From the NCBI RefSeq assembly GCF_036898465.1, contig NZ_JARUMJ010000001.1, positions 3,472,001 to 3,536,000 of the forward strand: DNA of 64,000 bases, read 5' to 3'. Shown one piece after another: positions 28,113-36,673 of the stretch; the stretch's first letter is position 1; each line of letters opens with the position of its first letter. The DNA is from Streptomyces sp. B21-105. Its GTDB lineage: Bacteria; Actinomycetota; Actinomycetes; Streptomycetales; Streptomycetaceae. The notes beneath the pieces were generated by a model. The model was not told where the DNA came from. It saw nothing but the letters and a program-made list of their open reading frames with translations, and did no database searches. A program made the position numbers and the translations under genes.

Positions 28113-30377
28113 TCACCGGCCCGCGAGCCGGAAGTCCAGGGCCGTGCAGCGGCGGCCCGCCGACACCGTGCGCACCGCCTGGCCGATCGCCTTGCGGGAG
28201 CCGACGAGGACGACCAGCTTCTTCGCGCGGGTGACGGCCGTGTACAGAAGATTCCGCTGCAGCATCATCCATGCTCCGGTGGTGACGGGGATCACCACCG
28301 CGGGATATTCACTTCCCTGGGAGCGGTGGATGGTCACCGCGTACGCGTGGGCCAGCTCGTCCAGCTCGTCGAACTCGTACGGGACCTCCTCGTCCTCGTC
28401 GGTCAGCACCGTGAGCCGCTGGTCGACCGGATCGAGCGAGGTCACCACGCCCACAGTGCCGTTGAAGACACCGTTCTTCCCCTTGTCGTAATTGTTGCGG
28501 ATCTGGGTGACCTTGTCGCCGACGCGGAAGACCCGGCCGCCGAAGCGCTTCTCGGGCACGTCGGGGCGGCCGGGCGTGACCGCCTGCTGGAGAAGGCCGT
28601 TCAGGGCGCCGGCGCCGGCCGGCCCGCGATGCATGGGCGCCAGCACCTGCACGTCCCGGCGCGGATCCAGACCGAACTTGGCCGGGATGCGCCGGGCGGC
28701 CACGTCCACCGTGAGGCGGCCGGTCTCCTCGGTGTCGTCCTCGACGAAGAGGAAGAAGTCCTTCATGCCGTCGGTGACCGGGTGCTGTCCGGCGTTGATG
28801 CGGTGCGCGTTGGTCACCACGCCCGACTGCTGTGCCTGGCGGAACACGCGCGTGAGCCGCACCGCCGGAACCGGACTGCCGTCGGCCAGCAGATCGCGCA
28901 GGACCTCGCCCGCGCCGACGCTGGGCAGCTGGTCGACGTCCCCCACGAAGAGCAGGTGCGCGCCCGGCGGCACGGCCTTGACCAGCTTGTTGGCAAGGAG
29001 CAGGTCCAGCATCGACGCCTCGTCGACCACCACCAGGTCGGCGTCCAGCGGGCGTTCGCGGTCGTAGGCCGCGTCGCCGCCGGGCTTGAGCTCCAGCAGG
29101 CGGTGGACGGTGGACGCCTCCGCGCCGGTCAGCTCGGCGAGCCGCTTGGCGGCGCGGCCGGTGGGCGCCGCCAGTACGACCTTCGCCTTCCTCGCGCGGG
29201 CCAGCTCCACGATCGAGCGGACGGTGAACGACTTGCCGCAACCGGGGCCGCCGGTCAGCACGGCCACCTTCTCGGTCAACGCCAGCTTGACGGCGGCCTC
29301 CTGCTCGGGGGCGAGCTCCGCCCGCGTGCGGGACTTCAGCCAGGCCAGCGCCTTCTCCCAGGCCACGTCACGGAAGGCCGGCATCCGGTCCTCGTCGGTG
29401 CGCAGAAGGCGCAACAGCTGGGCGGAGAGGGAGAGTTCGGCCCGGTGGAAGGGGACCAGGTAGACGGCCGTGACGGGTTGTGCCGCTCCGCCGTCCGGCC
29501 CCGGGACCTTCTCCCGGACGACTCCGGGGTCCTCGCCCTCCTCGGGGGGCGCCGCGAGGCCGGCGAGGCACTCGATGACCAGGCCGGTGTCGACCTGGAG
29601 CAGCTTCACGGCGTCGGCGATCAGCCGCTCCTCGGGGAGGTAGCAGTGACCCTGGTCGGTGGCCTGGGACAGCGCGTACTGGAGGCCGGCCTTGACCCGC
29701 TCGGGGCTGTCGTGCGGGATGCCGACGGACTGGGCGATCTTGTCGGCGGTGAGGAAGCCGATGCCCCAGACGTCGGCGGCGAGCCGGTAGGGCTGGTTCT
29801 TCACGACGGAGATGGAGGCGTCGCCGTACTTCTTGTAGATGCGGACCGCGATGGAGGTGGACACCTCGACGGTCTGCAGGAAGAGCATGACCTCCTTGAT
29901 CGCCTTCTGTTCCTCCCAGGCGTCGGCGATCTTCTTCGTACGCTTGGGGCCGAGCCCGGGGACCTCGACGAGCCGCTTCGGCTCCTCCTCGATGATCTTC
30001 AGGGTGTCCATGCCGAAGTGCTGGGTGATGCGGTCGGCGAAGACCGGCCCGATGCCCTTGATCAGGCCGGATCCCAGATAGCGGCGGATGCCCTGGATGG
30101 TGGCGGGCAGCACGGTCGTGTAGTTCTCGACGGTGAACTGCTTGCCGTACTGCGGATGGGAGCCCCAACGGCCCTCCATGCGCAGCGACTCGCCGACCTG
30201 GGCGCCGAGGAGCGCGCCGACGACCGTGAGGAGGTCGCCCGCGCCCCGGCCGGTGTCGACACGGGCGACCGTGTAGCCGTTCTCCTCGTTGGCGTACGTG
30301 ATGCGCTCGAGCACGCCTTCCAGCGTGGCCGTCCGCCGCTCGCCCGCCGCCTGGGCGGCCCCCGTCTCTTGGGACAT
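28113..30377 (-). CDS. recD2: RecD2-type ATP-dependent DNA helicase
   Basis: Encodes 754 residues of the RecD2/TraA superfamily 1B helicases that work without RecBC. N-terminal OB-like part (EGVLERITYANEENGYTVARV), helix-hairpin-helix segments (GLIKGIGPVFADRITQHFG, VPGLGPKRTKKI), then helicase core: motif I TGGPGCGKSFT (about residue 375), motif Ia APTGRAAKRL, motif II VVDEASMLD, motif III FVGDVDQLPSVGAGEV, motif VI AVTRAKKLVV. It unwinds DNA 5-prime to 3-prime in repair. ATG 30377 (MSQETG) is chosen because the OB part begins near there; the upstream frame is not protein-like. Confidence 0.93.
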   Translation of the reverse strand: MSQETGAAQAAGERRTATLEGVLERITYANEENGYTVARVDTGRGAGDLLTVVGALLGAQVGESLRMEGRWGSHPQYGKQFTVENYTTVLPATIQGIRRYLGSGLIKGIGPVFADRITQHFGMDTLKIIEEEPKRLVEVPGLGPKRTKKIADAWEEQKAIKEVMLFLQTVEVSTSIAVRIYKKYGDASISVVKNQPYRLAADVWGIGFLTADKIAQSVGIPHDSPERVKAGLQYALSQATDQGHCYLPEERLIADAVKLLQVDTGLVIECLAGLAAPPEEGEDPGVVREKVPGPDGGAAQPVTAVYLVPFHRAELSLSAQLLRLLRTDEDRMPAFRDVAWEKALAWLKSRTRAELAPEQEAAVKLALTEKVAVLTGGPGCGKSFTVRSIVELARARKAKVVLAAPTGRAAKRLAELTGAEASTVHRLLELKPGGDAAYDRERPLDADLVVVDEASMLDLLLANKLVKAVPPGAHLLFVGDVDQLPSVGAGEVLRDLLADGSPVPAVRLTRVFRQAQQSGVVTNAHRINAGQHPVTDGMKDFFLFVEDDTEETGRLTVDVAARRIPAKFGLDPRRDVQVLAPMHRGPAGAGALNGLLQQAVTPGRPDVPEKRFGGRVFRVGDKVTQIRNNYDKGKNGVFNGTVGVVTSLDPVDQRLTVLTDEDEEVPYEFDELDELAHAYAVTIHRSQGSEYPAVVIPVTTGAWMMLQRNLLYTAVTRAKKLVVLVGSRKAIGQAVRTVSAGRRCTALDFRLAGR

Positions 30378-30475
30378 GAACCGACCGTACCGCCCGGCAC
30401 CGACAACCCGGTCCGCCCGGAACCGGCAGCACGGCCCGGCGGGCGACGACAGTCCGGTCCGGCGGGCAGCCGGGG

Positions 30476-30799
30476 TCAGTCCCTGTCGACGATCACGCAG
30501 GTGCCGACCACATAACCGGTGACACCGCTCCTCGTGACCTTCACCCAGCGCTTGCTGACGATGCCGCACTTCTCGTACGAGGAGGTCCCGTAGTGCATCG
30601 TGCAGTCGGCCGGCGCGCTCTGGCCCTTGTTGAGCTGGGCGAGACCCGTGCCGCCAGTGCTCTTCGTGGCCCGGATGACGACGGTCTCGAGGGCCTTGGC
30701 GGTACAGCTCGCCGCGGACGCTGGAGTGGCGACGACGAACGAGGTCCCGACCAGGGCGGCCGCCCCCATGGACGCACCGAGTATCCGGACTGCGCGCAT
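30476..30799 (-). CDS. small secreted protein
   Basis: Encodes 107 residues: signal peptide MRAVRILGASMGAAALVGTS ending near ASA (about residue 30), then about 77 residues with cysteine pairs (SCTAKALE, DCTMHYG, EKCGIV, GTCVIVDRD). The layout and the C-terminal WVKVTRSGVTGYVVGTCV suggest an SH3-like fold as found in many small Streptomyces secreted proteins. GAGGGGAG precedes ATG 30799. Function unknown. Confidence 0.8.
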   Translation of the reverse strand: MRAVRILGASMGAAALVGTSFVVATPASAASCTAKALETVVIRATKSTGGTGLAQLNKGQSAPADCTMHYGTSSYEKCGIVSKRWVKVTRSGVTGYVVGTCVIVDRD

Positions 30800-30920
30800 A
30801 TTCGATTCTCCCCTCTCGATTGGCACGGGCATGCCACCCGTGACGACAGGGGCAGCCTAGGACAGGCCTCGTGCGCGTCGGCGTCCCTCCGGCGGCCGCA
30901 CATCACGATCCGGTTGCGGG

Positions 30921-30949
30921 ATGAGGCGGAGGGGTTGATTCCGCCTCAT
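30921..30949. promoter_or_regulatory. inverted repeat overlapping the rbs translation start
   Basis: Perfect 10-bp arms ATGAGGCGGA / TCCGCCTCAT with a 9-base loop. The left arm contains the GAGGCGGAGG ribosome-binding sequence and the loop contains the TTG at 30935, so folding would hide the initiation site. It may be a translational control element, or a terminator left when upstream rbs genes were lost. Confidence 0.5.
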
Positions 30950-32872
30950 GGGCGGCGAAGGCGCGCGGCGGTCCGCCGTCTGCTCCTCGGCAACGGCGCG
31001 CTCACCGCGCTGATCGTCCTCGTCATCGCCATGTCGGCGCTGTCGGGCGACTTCCTGACCACCGACAACCTGCTCAACGTGGGCGTCCAGGCGGCCGTGA
31101 CCGCCGTCCTCGCCTTCGGCGTGACCTTCGTGATCGTCGCGGCGGGCATCGACCTGTCGGTCGGCTCAGTGGCGGCGCTGTCGGCCACCGTGCTCGCCTG
31201 GAGCGCGACCCAGCACGGCGTGCGGGTGGTCCTGGCGGTGATGCTGGCCGTCGCCACGGGCATCGCGGCCGGTCTGGTGAACGGTTTCCTCATCGCGTAC
31301 GGCAAACTGCCGCCGTTCATCGCGACGCTCGCGATGCTGTCCGTGGCGCGCGGACTGTCGCTGGTGATCTCCGAGGGCTCCCCGATCGCCTTCCCCGACT
31401 CGGTCTCGCACCTCGGCGACACGCTCGGCGGCTGGCTGCCGGCGCCGGTGCTCGTCATGATCGTGATGGGTCTGCTCGCCGCGTTCGTGCTCGGCCCCAC
31501 GTACATCGGGCGCTCGATGTGCGCCATCGGCGGCAACGAGGAGGCGGCCCGGCTGTCGGGTCTGCGGGTGAAGAAGCAGAAGCTCGCGATCTACGCGCTG
31601 TCCGGGGTTTTCGCGGCCGTGGCGGGCGTCGTGCTGGCTGCCCGGCTGTCGTCGGCGCAGCCGCAGGCCGCCGACGGCTACGAGCTGGACGCGATCGCCG
31701 CGGTCGTCATCGGCGGCGCCTCCCTCGCCGGCGGCACGGGCAAGGCGTCGGGCACCCTGATCGGCGCGCTGATCCTCGCGGTGCTGCGCAACGGCCTGAA
31801 CCTGCTGTCGGTCTCCGCGTTCTGGCAGCAGGTCGTCATCGGCGTGGTCATCGCGCTGGCGGTGCTGCTGGACACCGTGCGCCGCAAGGCGGGGGCGACC
31901 CCGGTGACGGCCGGGTTCGGCTCGGGCGGCGGCAAGGGCAGGCAGGCGGCGACGTACGGACTCGCGGCGGTCGTGACCGTGGCGATCGTCGGCGCGACCT
32001 CGCTCCTGCACGGCGGCGGTTCGTCGACCGCGAACCCGCGGATCGGTCTGGCGCTGTCGACGCTGAACAACCCGTTCTTCGTGCAGATCCAGGCGGGCGC
32101 GAAGGCCGAGGCGAAGAAGCTGGGCGTGGACCTGACGGTCACCGACGCGCAGAACGACGCCTCGCAGCAGGCCAACCAGCTGCAGAACTTCACCAGTTCG
32201 GGCCTCGACTCGATCATCGTCAACCCGGTGGACTCGGACGCGGCGGGCAACTCGGTGAAGGCCGCCGACAAGGCGAAGATCCCGGTCATCGCGGTCGACC
32301 GGGGCGTCAACAAGGCCTCGGTGGACGCGCTCGTCGCCTCCGACAACGTGGCGGGGGGCGAGCTGGCCGCGAAGACGGTCGCCGAGAAGCTGGGCGGCAC
32401 CGGCAAGATCGTGATCCTCCAGGGCCAGGCCGGCACGTCGGCGGCCCGGGAGCGGGCGGAGGGCTTCGCCAAGGGGCTGAAGGCCTACCCGGGCATCCAG
32501 GTGGTCGCCCAGCAGCCGGCCGACTTCGACCGCACCAAGGGACTCGACGTGATGCCGAACCTGCTCCAGGCCCACCCGGACGTGCAGGGCGTCATCGCCG
32601 CCAACGACGAGATGGCGCTCGGCGCGATCAAGGCGCTCGGCGCGAAGGCCGGCACGTCGATCCAGGTCGTCGGGTTCGACGGAACTCCGGACGGGCTGAA
32701 GGCCGTTGAACAGGGCACGCTGTACGCGTCCGTGGCGCAGCAGCCGTCGCAGCTGGGGAAGATCGCCGTGGACAACGCGGTGCGGGCGCTGCAGGGCAAG
32801 AAGGTCGAGGAGACGGTGAAGGTACCGGTGAAGGTGGTCACGAAGGAGAACGTGGCCGGGTTCAGCGGCTGA
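30935..32872 (+). CDS. ribose ABC transporter permease fused to substrate-binding protein (RbsC-RbsB)
   Basis: Encodes about 645 residues. Residues 10-320 are an RbsC-type permease (GVTFVIVAAGIDLSVGSVAA, ANGFL-like VNGFLIAYG, SLAGGTGK, multiple helices). A linker and one more membrane helix (about 350-367) lead to an RbsB-type periplasmic-binding domain (RIGLALSTLNNPFFVQIQAG, VIAANDEMALGAIKALG, VVGFDGTPDG). The fusion tethers the binding protein to the permease outside the cell. The start is uncertain: no in-frame ATG lies before the first helix; TTG 30935 has GAGGCGGAGG before it. The normal partner ATPase gene (rbsA) is missing immediately upstream. rbsK and rbsD follow. Confidence 0.88.
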   Translation: MIPPHGRRRRAAVRRLLLGNGALTALIVLVIAMSALSGDFLTTDNLLNVGVQAAVTAVLAFGVTFVIVAAGIDLSVGSVAALSATVLAWSATQHGVRVVLAVMLAVATGIAAGLVNGFLIAYGKLPPFIATLAMLSVARGLSLVISEGSPIAFPDSVSHLGDTLGGWLPAPVLVMIVMGLLAAFVLGPTYIGRSMCAIGGNEEAARLSGLRVKKQKLAIYALSGVFAAVAGVVLAARLSSAQPQAADGYELDAIAAVVIGGASLAGGTGKASGTLIGALILAVLRNGLNLLSVSAFWQQVVIGVVIALAVLLDTVRRKAGATPVTAGFGSGGGKGRQAATYGLAAVVTVAIVGATSLLHGGGSSTANPRIGLALSTLNNPFFVQIQAGAKAEAKKLGVDLTVTDAQNDASQQANQLQNFTSSGLDSIIVNPVDSDAAGNSVKAADKAKIPVIAVDRGVNKASVDALVASDNVAGGELAAKTVAEKLGGTGKIVILQGQAGTSAARERAEGFAKGLKAYPGIQVVAQQPADFDRTKGLDVMPNLLQAHPDVQGVIAANDEMALGAIKALGAKAGTSIQVVGFDGTPDGLKAVEQGTLYASVAQQPSQLGKIAVDNAVRALQGKKVEETVKVPVKVVTKENVAGFSG

Positions 32873-32884
32873 CACCGAACACGA

Positions 32885-32919
32885 AGGCGGGCGGTCACCC
32901 TTCTCGGGACCGCCCGCCT
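32885..32919 (+). terminator. hairpin between rbsCB and rbsK
   Basis: Perfect 12-bp stem AGGCGGGCGGTC / GACCGCCCGCCT with an 11-base loop, directly after the fusion gene and 27 bases before rbsK. Probably a partial terminator or mRNA processing stop that lowers kinase expression relative to the transporter. Confidence 0.65.
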
Positions 32920-32946
32920 CACGTCACGTTGCAGGGGAGTCACTTC

Positions 32947-33873
32947 ATGTACGACTACGACCTTCTGGTCGTGGGGTCGGCCAACGCCGACCTGGTGATC
33001 GACGTCGAGCGGCGTCCGGAGGCCGGAGAGACGGTGCTCGGCGGCGACCTGGCGGTCCACCCCGGCGGCAAGGGCGCGAACCAGGCCGTCGCGGCGGCCC
33101 GTCTCGGCGCGCGTACGGCCCTGCTGGCGCGGGTCGGCGACGACGCGCACGGCCGGCTGCTGCTCGACTCGCAGCGGGCGGCCGGGGTCGACACGGCGGG
33201 CGTCCTGGTGGGCGGGGCGCCGACCGGCGTCGCGCTGATCACGGTGGACCCGTCGGGCGACAACAGCATCGTGGTGTCACCGGGCGCGAACGGCCGGCTG
33301 ACGCCGGCGGACGTCCAGGACGCCGGCCGTCTCGTCCGGTCCTCCCGGGTGGTGTCGGCGCAGCTGGAGATCCCGCTGGAGACGGTCGTGGCGGTGGCGG
33401 CGAGCCTGGAGCCGGGCAGCCTCTTCGTGCTGAACCCTTCCCCGCCGCGTCCGCTGCCCGCCGTGCTGCTCGCGGCCTGCGACACGCTGATCGTCAACGA
33501 GCACGAGGCGAAGGTGCTCCTCGGCGACGCCGCCACCGGCGAGTCGCCCGAGGACTGGGCGCGGACCCTGCTCGCCAGGGGGCCGAAGTCCGTGGTCGTG
33601 ACGCTGGGTTCGGAAGGCTCGCTGGTGGCGACCGCGGAGGGCGTCGCCCCGATCGCGTCCGTGAAGGTGGACGCCGTCGACACGACGGGGGCGGGTGACT
33701 CCTTCACCGCGGCGCTGGCGTGGAAGCTGGGCACGGGCGCGTCCCTGGCCGAGGCCGCGGCGTACGCGGCGCGGGTCGGGGCGGTCGCCGTGACCCGGCG
33801 TGGCGCGCAGGAGTCGTTCCCGACGGCGGACGAGGTCGAGGCGCTCGCTTCCGGGGACGGTGAGGTCCGGTGA
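32947..33873 (+). CDS. rbsK: ribokinase
   Basis: Encodes 308 residues of the PfkB family. Ribokinase landmarks: opening LLVVGSANADLVIDVERRP, GGKGANQAVAAARLGA, NEHEAKVLLG, and the catalytic motif DTTGAGDSFTAALAW. It phosphorylates ribose at O5. AGGGGAG precedes ATG 32947. The rbsD start overlaps its stop by 4 bases, so the two are coupled. Confidence 0.96.
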   Translation: MYDYDLLVVGSANADLVIDVERRPEAGETVLGGDLAVHPGGKGANQAVAAARLGARTALLARVGDDAHGRLLLDSQRAAGVDTAGVLVGGAPTGVALITVDPSGDNSIVVSPGANGRLTPADVQDAGRLVRSSRVVSAQLEIPLETVVAVAASLEPGSLFVLNPSPPRPLPAVLLAACDTLIVNEHEAKVLLGDAATGESPEDWARTLLARGPKSVVVTLGSEGSLVATAEGVAPIASVKVDAVDTTGAGDSFTAALAWKLGTGASLAEAAAYAARVGAVAVTRRGAQESFPTADEVEALASGDGEVR

Positions 33874-34259
33874 AGAAGACCGGGATCCTCAACCGTCATC
33901 TCGCCGGTGCGCTGGCCGAGTTGGGGCACGGCGACGGGGTGCTGGTGTGCGACGTCGGCATGCCGATACCGGACGGCCCCCGGGTCGTCGACCTCGCCTT
34001 CCGGGCGGGGATTCCCTCGTTCGCGGAAGTGGTCGACGGGCTGCTCGACGAACTGGTCGTGGAGGGGGCGACGGCGGCGGAGGAGGTCCGCGAGGCGAAC
34101 CCGGCGGCGGCCGGGCTGCTGGCGGACCGCTTCCGGGCACTGTCGTACGTCCCGCACGAGGAGCTGAAGGAGCTGTCGGCGGGGGCCCGGCTGATCGTCC
34201 GCACGGGCGAGGCCCGCCCGTACGCGAACGTGCTGCTCAGGTGCGGCGTCTTCTTCTGA
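33870..34259 (+). CDS. rbsD: D-ribose pyranase
   Basis: Encodes 129 residues, the normal RbsD length. Family landmarks: start KKTGILNRHLAGALAELGHG, catalytic His in NRHL, CDVGMPIP, FAEVVDGLLDEL and the C-terminal VRTGEARPYANVLLRCGV. It interconverts pyranose and furanose ring forms of ribose ahead of ribokinase. GTG 33870 overlaps rbsK by 4 bases. It ends the rbs operon and is followed by a strong terminator. Confidence 0.96.
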   Translation: MKKTGILNRHLAGALAELGHGDGVLVCDVGMPIPDGPRVVDLAFRAGIPSFAEVVDGLLDELVVEGATAAEEVREANPAAAGLLADRFRALSYVPHEELKELSAGARLIVRTGEARPYANVLLRCGVFF

Positions 34260-34302
34260 GACCCGCCGAGGGGGCCCGCCGACGGGGGGCGCCGGTCGGC
34301 GC

Positions 34303-34350
34303 AAAAGCTTCGAGGGGGTCTGGTCCATCGACCAGGCCCCCTCGGCTTTT
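34303..34350 (+). terminator. rbs operon terminator
   Basis: Long stem: AAAAGC, a 2-base bulge, then CGAGGGGGTCTGGTC pairs with GACCAGGCCCCCTCG and GCTTTT (one G-T pair) around a CATC loop. The arm ends in TTTT, making it a classical intrinsic terminator. Confidence 0.92.
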
Positions 34351-34430
34351 CCCCTCCGTACCAGAACCCCCGCGATCCCCCCGGATCCCCCTCCAGAAGC
34401 CCTGACGCCACGTATGACACGCGGAGTCGC

Positions 34431-34472
34431 GGAAGGGTTGCACGGCTTCCGGAAATTTCTGGCAGCCCTTCC
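34431..34472. promoter_or_regulatory. inverted repeat upstream of the alpha/beta hydrolase
   Basis: GGAAGGGTTGC pairs with GCAGCCCTTCC (11 pairs, one G-T) around a 20-base loop that itself contains the palindrome TTCCGGAA. It lies about 190 bases upstream of the hydrolase start, in the 309-base stretch 34350-34658 that has no gene. A TGTAAT -10-like element occurs near 34570. Confidence 0.35.
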
Positions 34473-34658
34473 GACGCCCACAGCGCGGTGCGAACGGCGG
34501 AGCGAACAGAACGGGCCAAAGGCACATGCCGGACGCATCAAACACCTCCCGGGCCCATTGCATCACTTGTAATGAACCGCGCTGGTCAAACGGGTGACAC
34601 GGGCAAATCGCCCTCCATGATGTGGTCGTTCACCGCCCCTCCCGCAAGGAGTACGACC

Positions 34659-35870
34659 ATGTCGGAGACAGCCGAGCCCAACGTCGGCGCCTTCACCCTC
34701 GGTGCCGCCGTCACCGCCGAACCCGCCCGCCCCGTCGAGGTGCCTGACCACGAGGACTGGACCCTGCCGAACGGCTTCGCCTGGATCTTCCGGGGCGAGG
34801 GCAACGACACCCCCGGCAATCTCGTCCGCCCCGTGATCATGGCCGACGGATTCAAGCTCGGTCGCAGCGAGCTCGACAAGCTGTACCAGGGGCTGGAGGG
34901 CGGCCATCCCTTCATCAGCGAACTGCGCCGCCGCGGCAGGGACGTGATCCTGCTCGGGTTCGAGGAACGCAGCGCGTCGATCCTGGACAACGCGGAAGCC
35001 GCCGTCGCCGCCGTCATGCAGGCCAACGCCCAGAAGCAGGGCGACGCCCCCCTGGTCGTCGGCGGGTTCAGCATGGGCGGCATCGTCACCCGTTACGCGC
35101 TGGCCAAGCTGGAGAGGCAGCGGGTGCATCACCAGACCGCGCTGTACTTCTCCTACGACAGCCCGCACCGCGGCGCGTCCATCCCCATCGGCGTGCAGGC
35201 GTTCTCGTACTTCATCCCGTTCGCCAACGACTTCGCGAAGCAGATGGACAGCCCGGCGGCCCGTCAGATGCTGTGGCGCCACTACGACAAGGACACCGGG
35301 AAAATCGGCGTCGCCCCGGAGCGCACCGAGTTCCTGGCGGCGCTGGACCGGGTGGGCGGTTGGCCTCGGATCCCCCGCACGATCGCCATCGCCAACGGAC
35401 GCGGCGACGGGATCGGCCTGCCGGACGTCGCGCCCGGTGACATCGCGCTGCGGATCGACCGGATCTACCCGGGCACCACCTTCTACACGCAGGCCCAGGG
35501 CGACGACGTGACGGTCGCCTACCTGAACCGGCGCTTCCCCAAGGCCGACGACACCATCACCACCGACGGCTTCCCGGAGCTGGACGGCGCGCCCGGCGGC
35601 ACCCTGCACACGTACAAGATCCTCGCCGACGCGATGGAGAAGCTCGGCGGCACGGTGGACCTGCGGCACGAGGAGGTGTGCTTCGTGCCGTCGGTGAGCG
35701 CGGTCGCCATCCGCGACATCGAGACGCAGGCCGACCTGTACGCGAAGGTCGACGAACTGTCCCCGGACGAGAGCGAGTTGGACGACTTCGTCTGTTCGTC
35801 GACGACCACGCCGCACACCGGGATCACCGAGGAGCTGTGCACCTGGCTGCTGGACCGCCTGCCCGACTGA
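34659..35870 (+). CDS. alpha/beta-hydrolase (esterase/lipase-like)
   Basis: Encodes 403 residues. The nucleophile elbow is VVGGFSMGGIVTRYAL (Ser138), preceded by VIMADGFKLGRSELDKLYQG (oxyanion-hole region) and ILLGFEERSASI. After the elbow, FSYDSPHRGASIPIG resembles lipase/PGAP1-like folds in which the S-P-H-x-G segment lies at the active site. No signal peptide is evident, so it is probably cytoplasmic or secreted by another route. AAGGAG lies just before ATG 34659; the longer upstream frame is rejected. Substrate unknown. Confidence 0.82.
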   Translation: MSETAEPNVGAFTLGAAVTAEPARPVEVPDHEDWTLPNGFAWIFRGEGNDTPGNLVRPVIMADGFKLGRSELDKLYQGLEGGHPFISELRRRGRDVILLGFEERSASILDNAEAAVAAVMQANAQKQGDAPLVVGGFSMGGIVTRYALAKLERQRVHHQTALYFSYDSPHRGASIPIGVQAFSYFIPFANDFAKQMDSPAARQMLWRHYDKDTGKIGVAPERTEFLAALDRVGGWPRIPRTIAIANGRGDGIGLPDVAPGDIALRIDRIYPGTTFYTQAQGDDVTVAYLNRRFPKADDTITTDGFPELDGAPGGTLHTYKILADAMEKLGGTVDLRHEEVCFVPSVSAVAIRDIETQADLYAKVDELSPDESELDDFVCSSTTTPHTGITEELCTWLLDRLPD

Positions 35871-35898
35871 CGCGCCGCGTCACGCCCAGGCGTCAACA

Positions 35899-35938
35899 GG
35901 GGCCGCCCATCCGCTCACACCTGGCGGAGGGTGGCCCC
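35899..35938. terminator. bidirectional terminator, hydrolase / GntR gene
   Basis: GGGGCCGCCC pairs with GGGTGGCCCC (one G-T pair) around a 20-base loop. It follows the hydrolase stop and overlaps the last codons of the convergent GntR gene, whose stop lies in the loop. Confidence 0.6.
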
Positions 35939-36208
35939 TTCGCCACTCTCGGGAGCGGGCGGCAGGGGGTCGGAGACGAACCATCCGCGTTGTGGAACGG
36001 CGTACACCCAGCTTTCGTCCGCCAGCAGGCCGAGACCTCGCCGCACGGTGGTCCGCGCGATGCCGTACTTCTGCACAAGCTGAGCCTCGCTCGGCAGCAT
36101 CCGCCCGGGCTGCCAGTCGCCGCGTTGGATCTGCGCCCGCAGAATCTCGGCCAGCTGTCGGTACGGGGTCAGTGGCGCTCCGTGGTCGATCTCAGCGTCG
36201 GGGTTCAT
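35915..36208 (-). CDS. short GntR-family regulator
   Basis: Encodes 97 residues, only a winged-helix GntR domain: YRQLAEILRAQIQRGDWQPG, MLPSEAQLVQKYGIARTTVR, RGLGLLADESWVYAVPQRGWFV. It has no effector domain, as in the KorSA-type repressors of actinomycete mobile elements. It faces the two small genes at 36371 and 36670 across a 162-base region with GATAC repeats, and likely controls them and itself. ATG 36208 is preferred over an upstream TTG at 36226; neither has a good ribosome site. Confidence 0.88.
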   Translation of the reverse strand: MNPDAEIDHGAPLTPYRQLAEILRAQIQRGDWQPGRMLPSEAQLVQKYGIARTTVRRGLGLLADESWVYAVPQRGWFVSDPLPPAPESGEGATLRQV

Positions 36209-36249
36209 GAAGTCGACGCTAGGCAACGGGAGTGCTACTCACACTTTGG

Positions 36250-36284
36250 GATACGTCTCGCTACGAATCGATACAAGGCGATAC
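36250..36284. promoter_or_regulatory. GATAC repeats, candidate operator of the GntR protein
   Basis: GATAC occurs at 36250, 36270 and 36280, two of them as CGATAC spaced 10 bases apart (one helical turn). The cluster is AT-richer than its surroundings and lies between the divergent GntR gene and the small-gene pair. TACGAT at 36282 could be a -10 for the rightward genes. Confidence 0.45.
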
Positions 36285-36307
36285 GATGAGGCCCGCCCAA
36301 CGAGAAC

Positions 36308-36344
36308 GCCCCGGCGGGAAGGGTGAGAGCTTCCGTGCCGGGGC
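36308..36344 (+). promoter_or_regulatory. leader hairpin upstream of the first small gene
   Basis: GCCCCGGC / GCCGGGGC (8 bp) enclose a second stem GGAAG / CTTCC. The structure lies in the predicted 5-prime leader, 27 bases before the GTG at 36371, and may attenuate transcription or hold the mRNA. Similar GC-rich leader hairpins precede small genes of actinomycete plasmids and phages. Confidence 0.45.
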
Positions 36345-36370
36345 TGAGCCGACTACAGAGGAGTCGACCT

Positions 36371-36673
36371 GTGCGCAGCCTACTGGCCGCCATCCTGAGC
36401 CTTTTCCTGCCGCCGCGCGGAGCGCGCCGCCGCCTCGCACCCGACCCGTTCCCGGCGGTCTCCGCGCAGCAACCCGCTCACGCCCGTCGTACGCGGCCGC
36501 GCCCCGGGGACGTGATCCTCGCCGACGGCCTGCCCCTGGTCAGGCCGTACCTCGCCGTCTGGGAACGCGAACGCGACGCCCTGGACCGCGGGCGCCTCCA
36601 GCGGGAACGGCGGCGCCCGGCGGTCCTCGCCACCCTTGGACAGGACTACGTCCCGGCGGAGGCCGCCGCGTGA
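36371..36673 (+). CDS. small protein with LVRPYL motif (type A), unknown function
   Basis: Encodes 100 residues from GTG 36371, with AGAGGAG just upstream. An amphipathic N-terminus (RSLLAAILSLFLPPRGARRR) is followed by a proline-rich middle and a C-terminal charged helix: PLVRPYLAVWERERDALDRG then R-rich, ending LATLGQDYVPAEAAA. The same plan (hydrophobic N-terminus, then LVRPYL, charged helix, short conserved end) is seen in the 117-residue product at 62132-62485. The stop overlaps the start of the next gene by 4 bases. Function unknown; possibly a membrane-associated partner of the type B protein. Confidence 0.75.
   Translation: MRSLLAAILSLFLPPRGARRRLAPDPFPAVSAQQPAHARRTRPRPGDVILADGLPLVRPYLAVWERERDALDRGRLQRERRRPAVLATLGQDYVPAEAAA

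Noticed and set aside
28326..30515. 729-codon plus-strand frame antisense to recD2
   Set aside because: Composition is typical of a shadow frame; the opposite strand encodes an intact helicase with all motifs.
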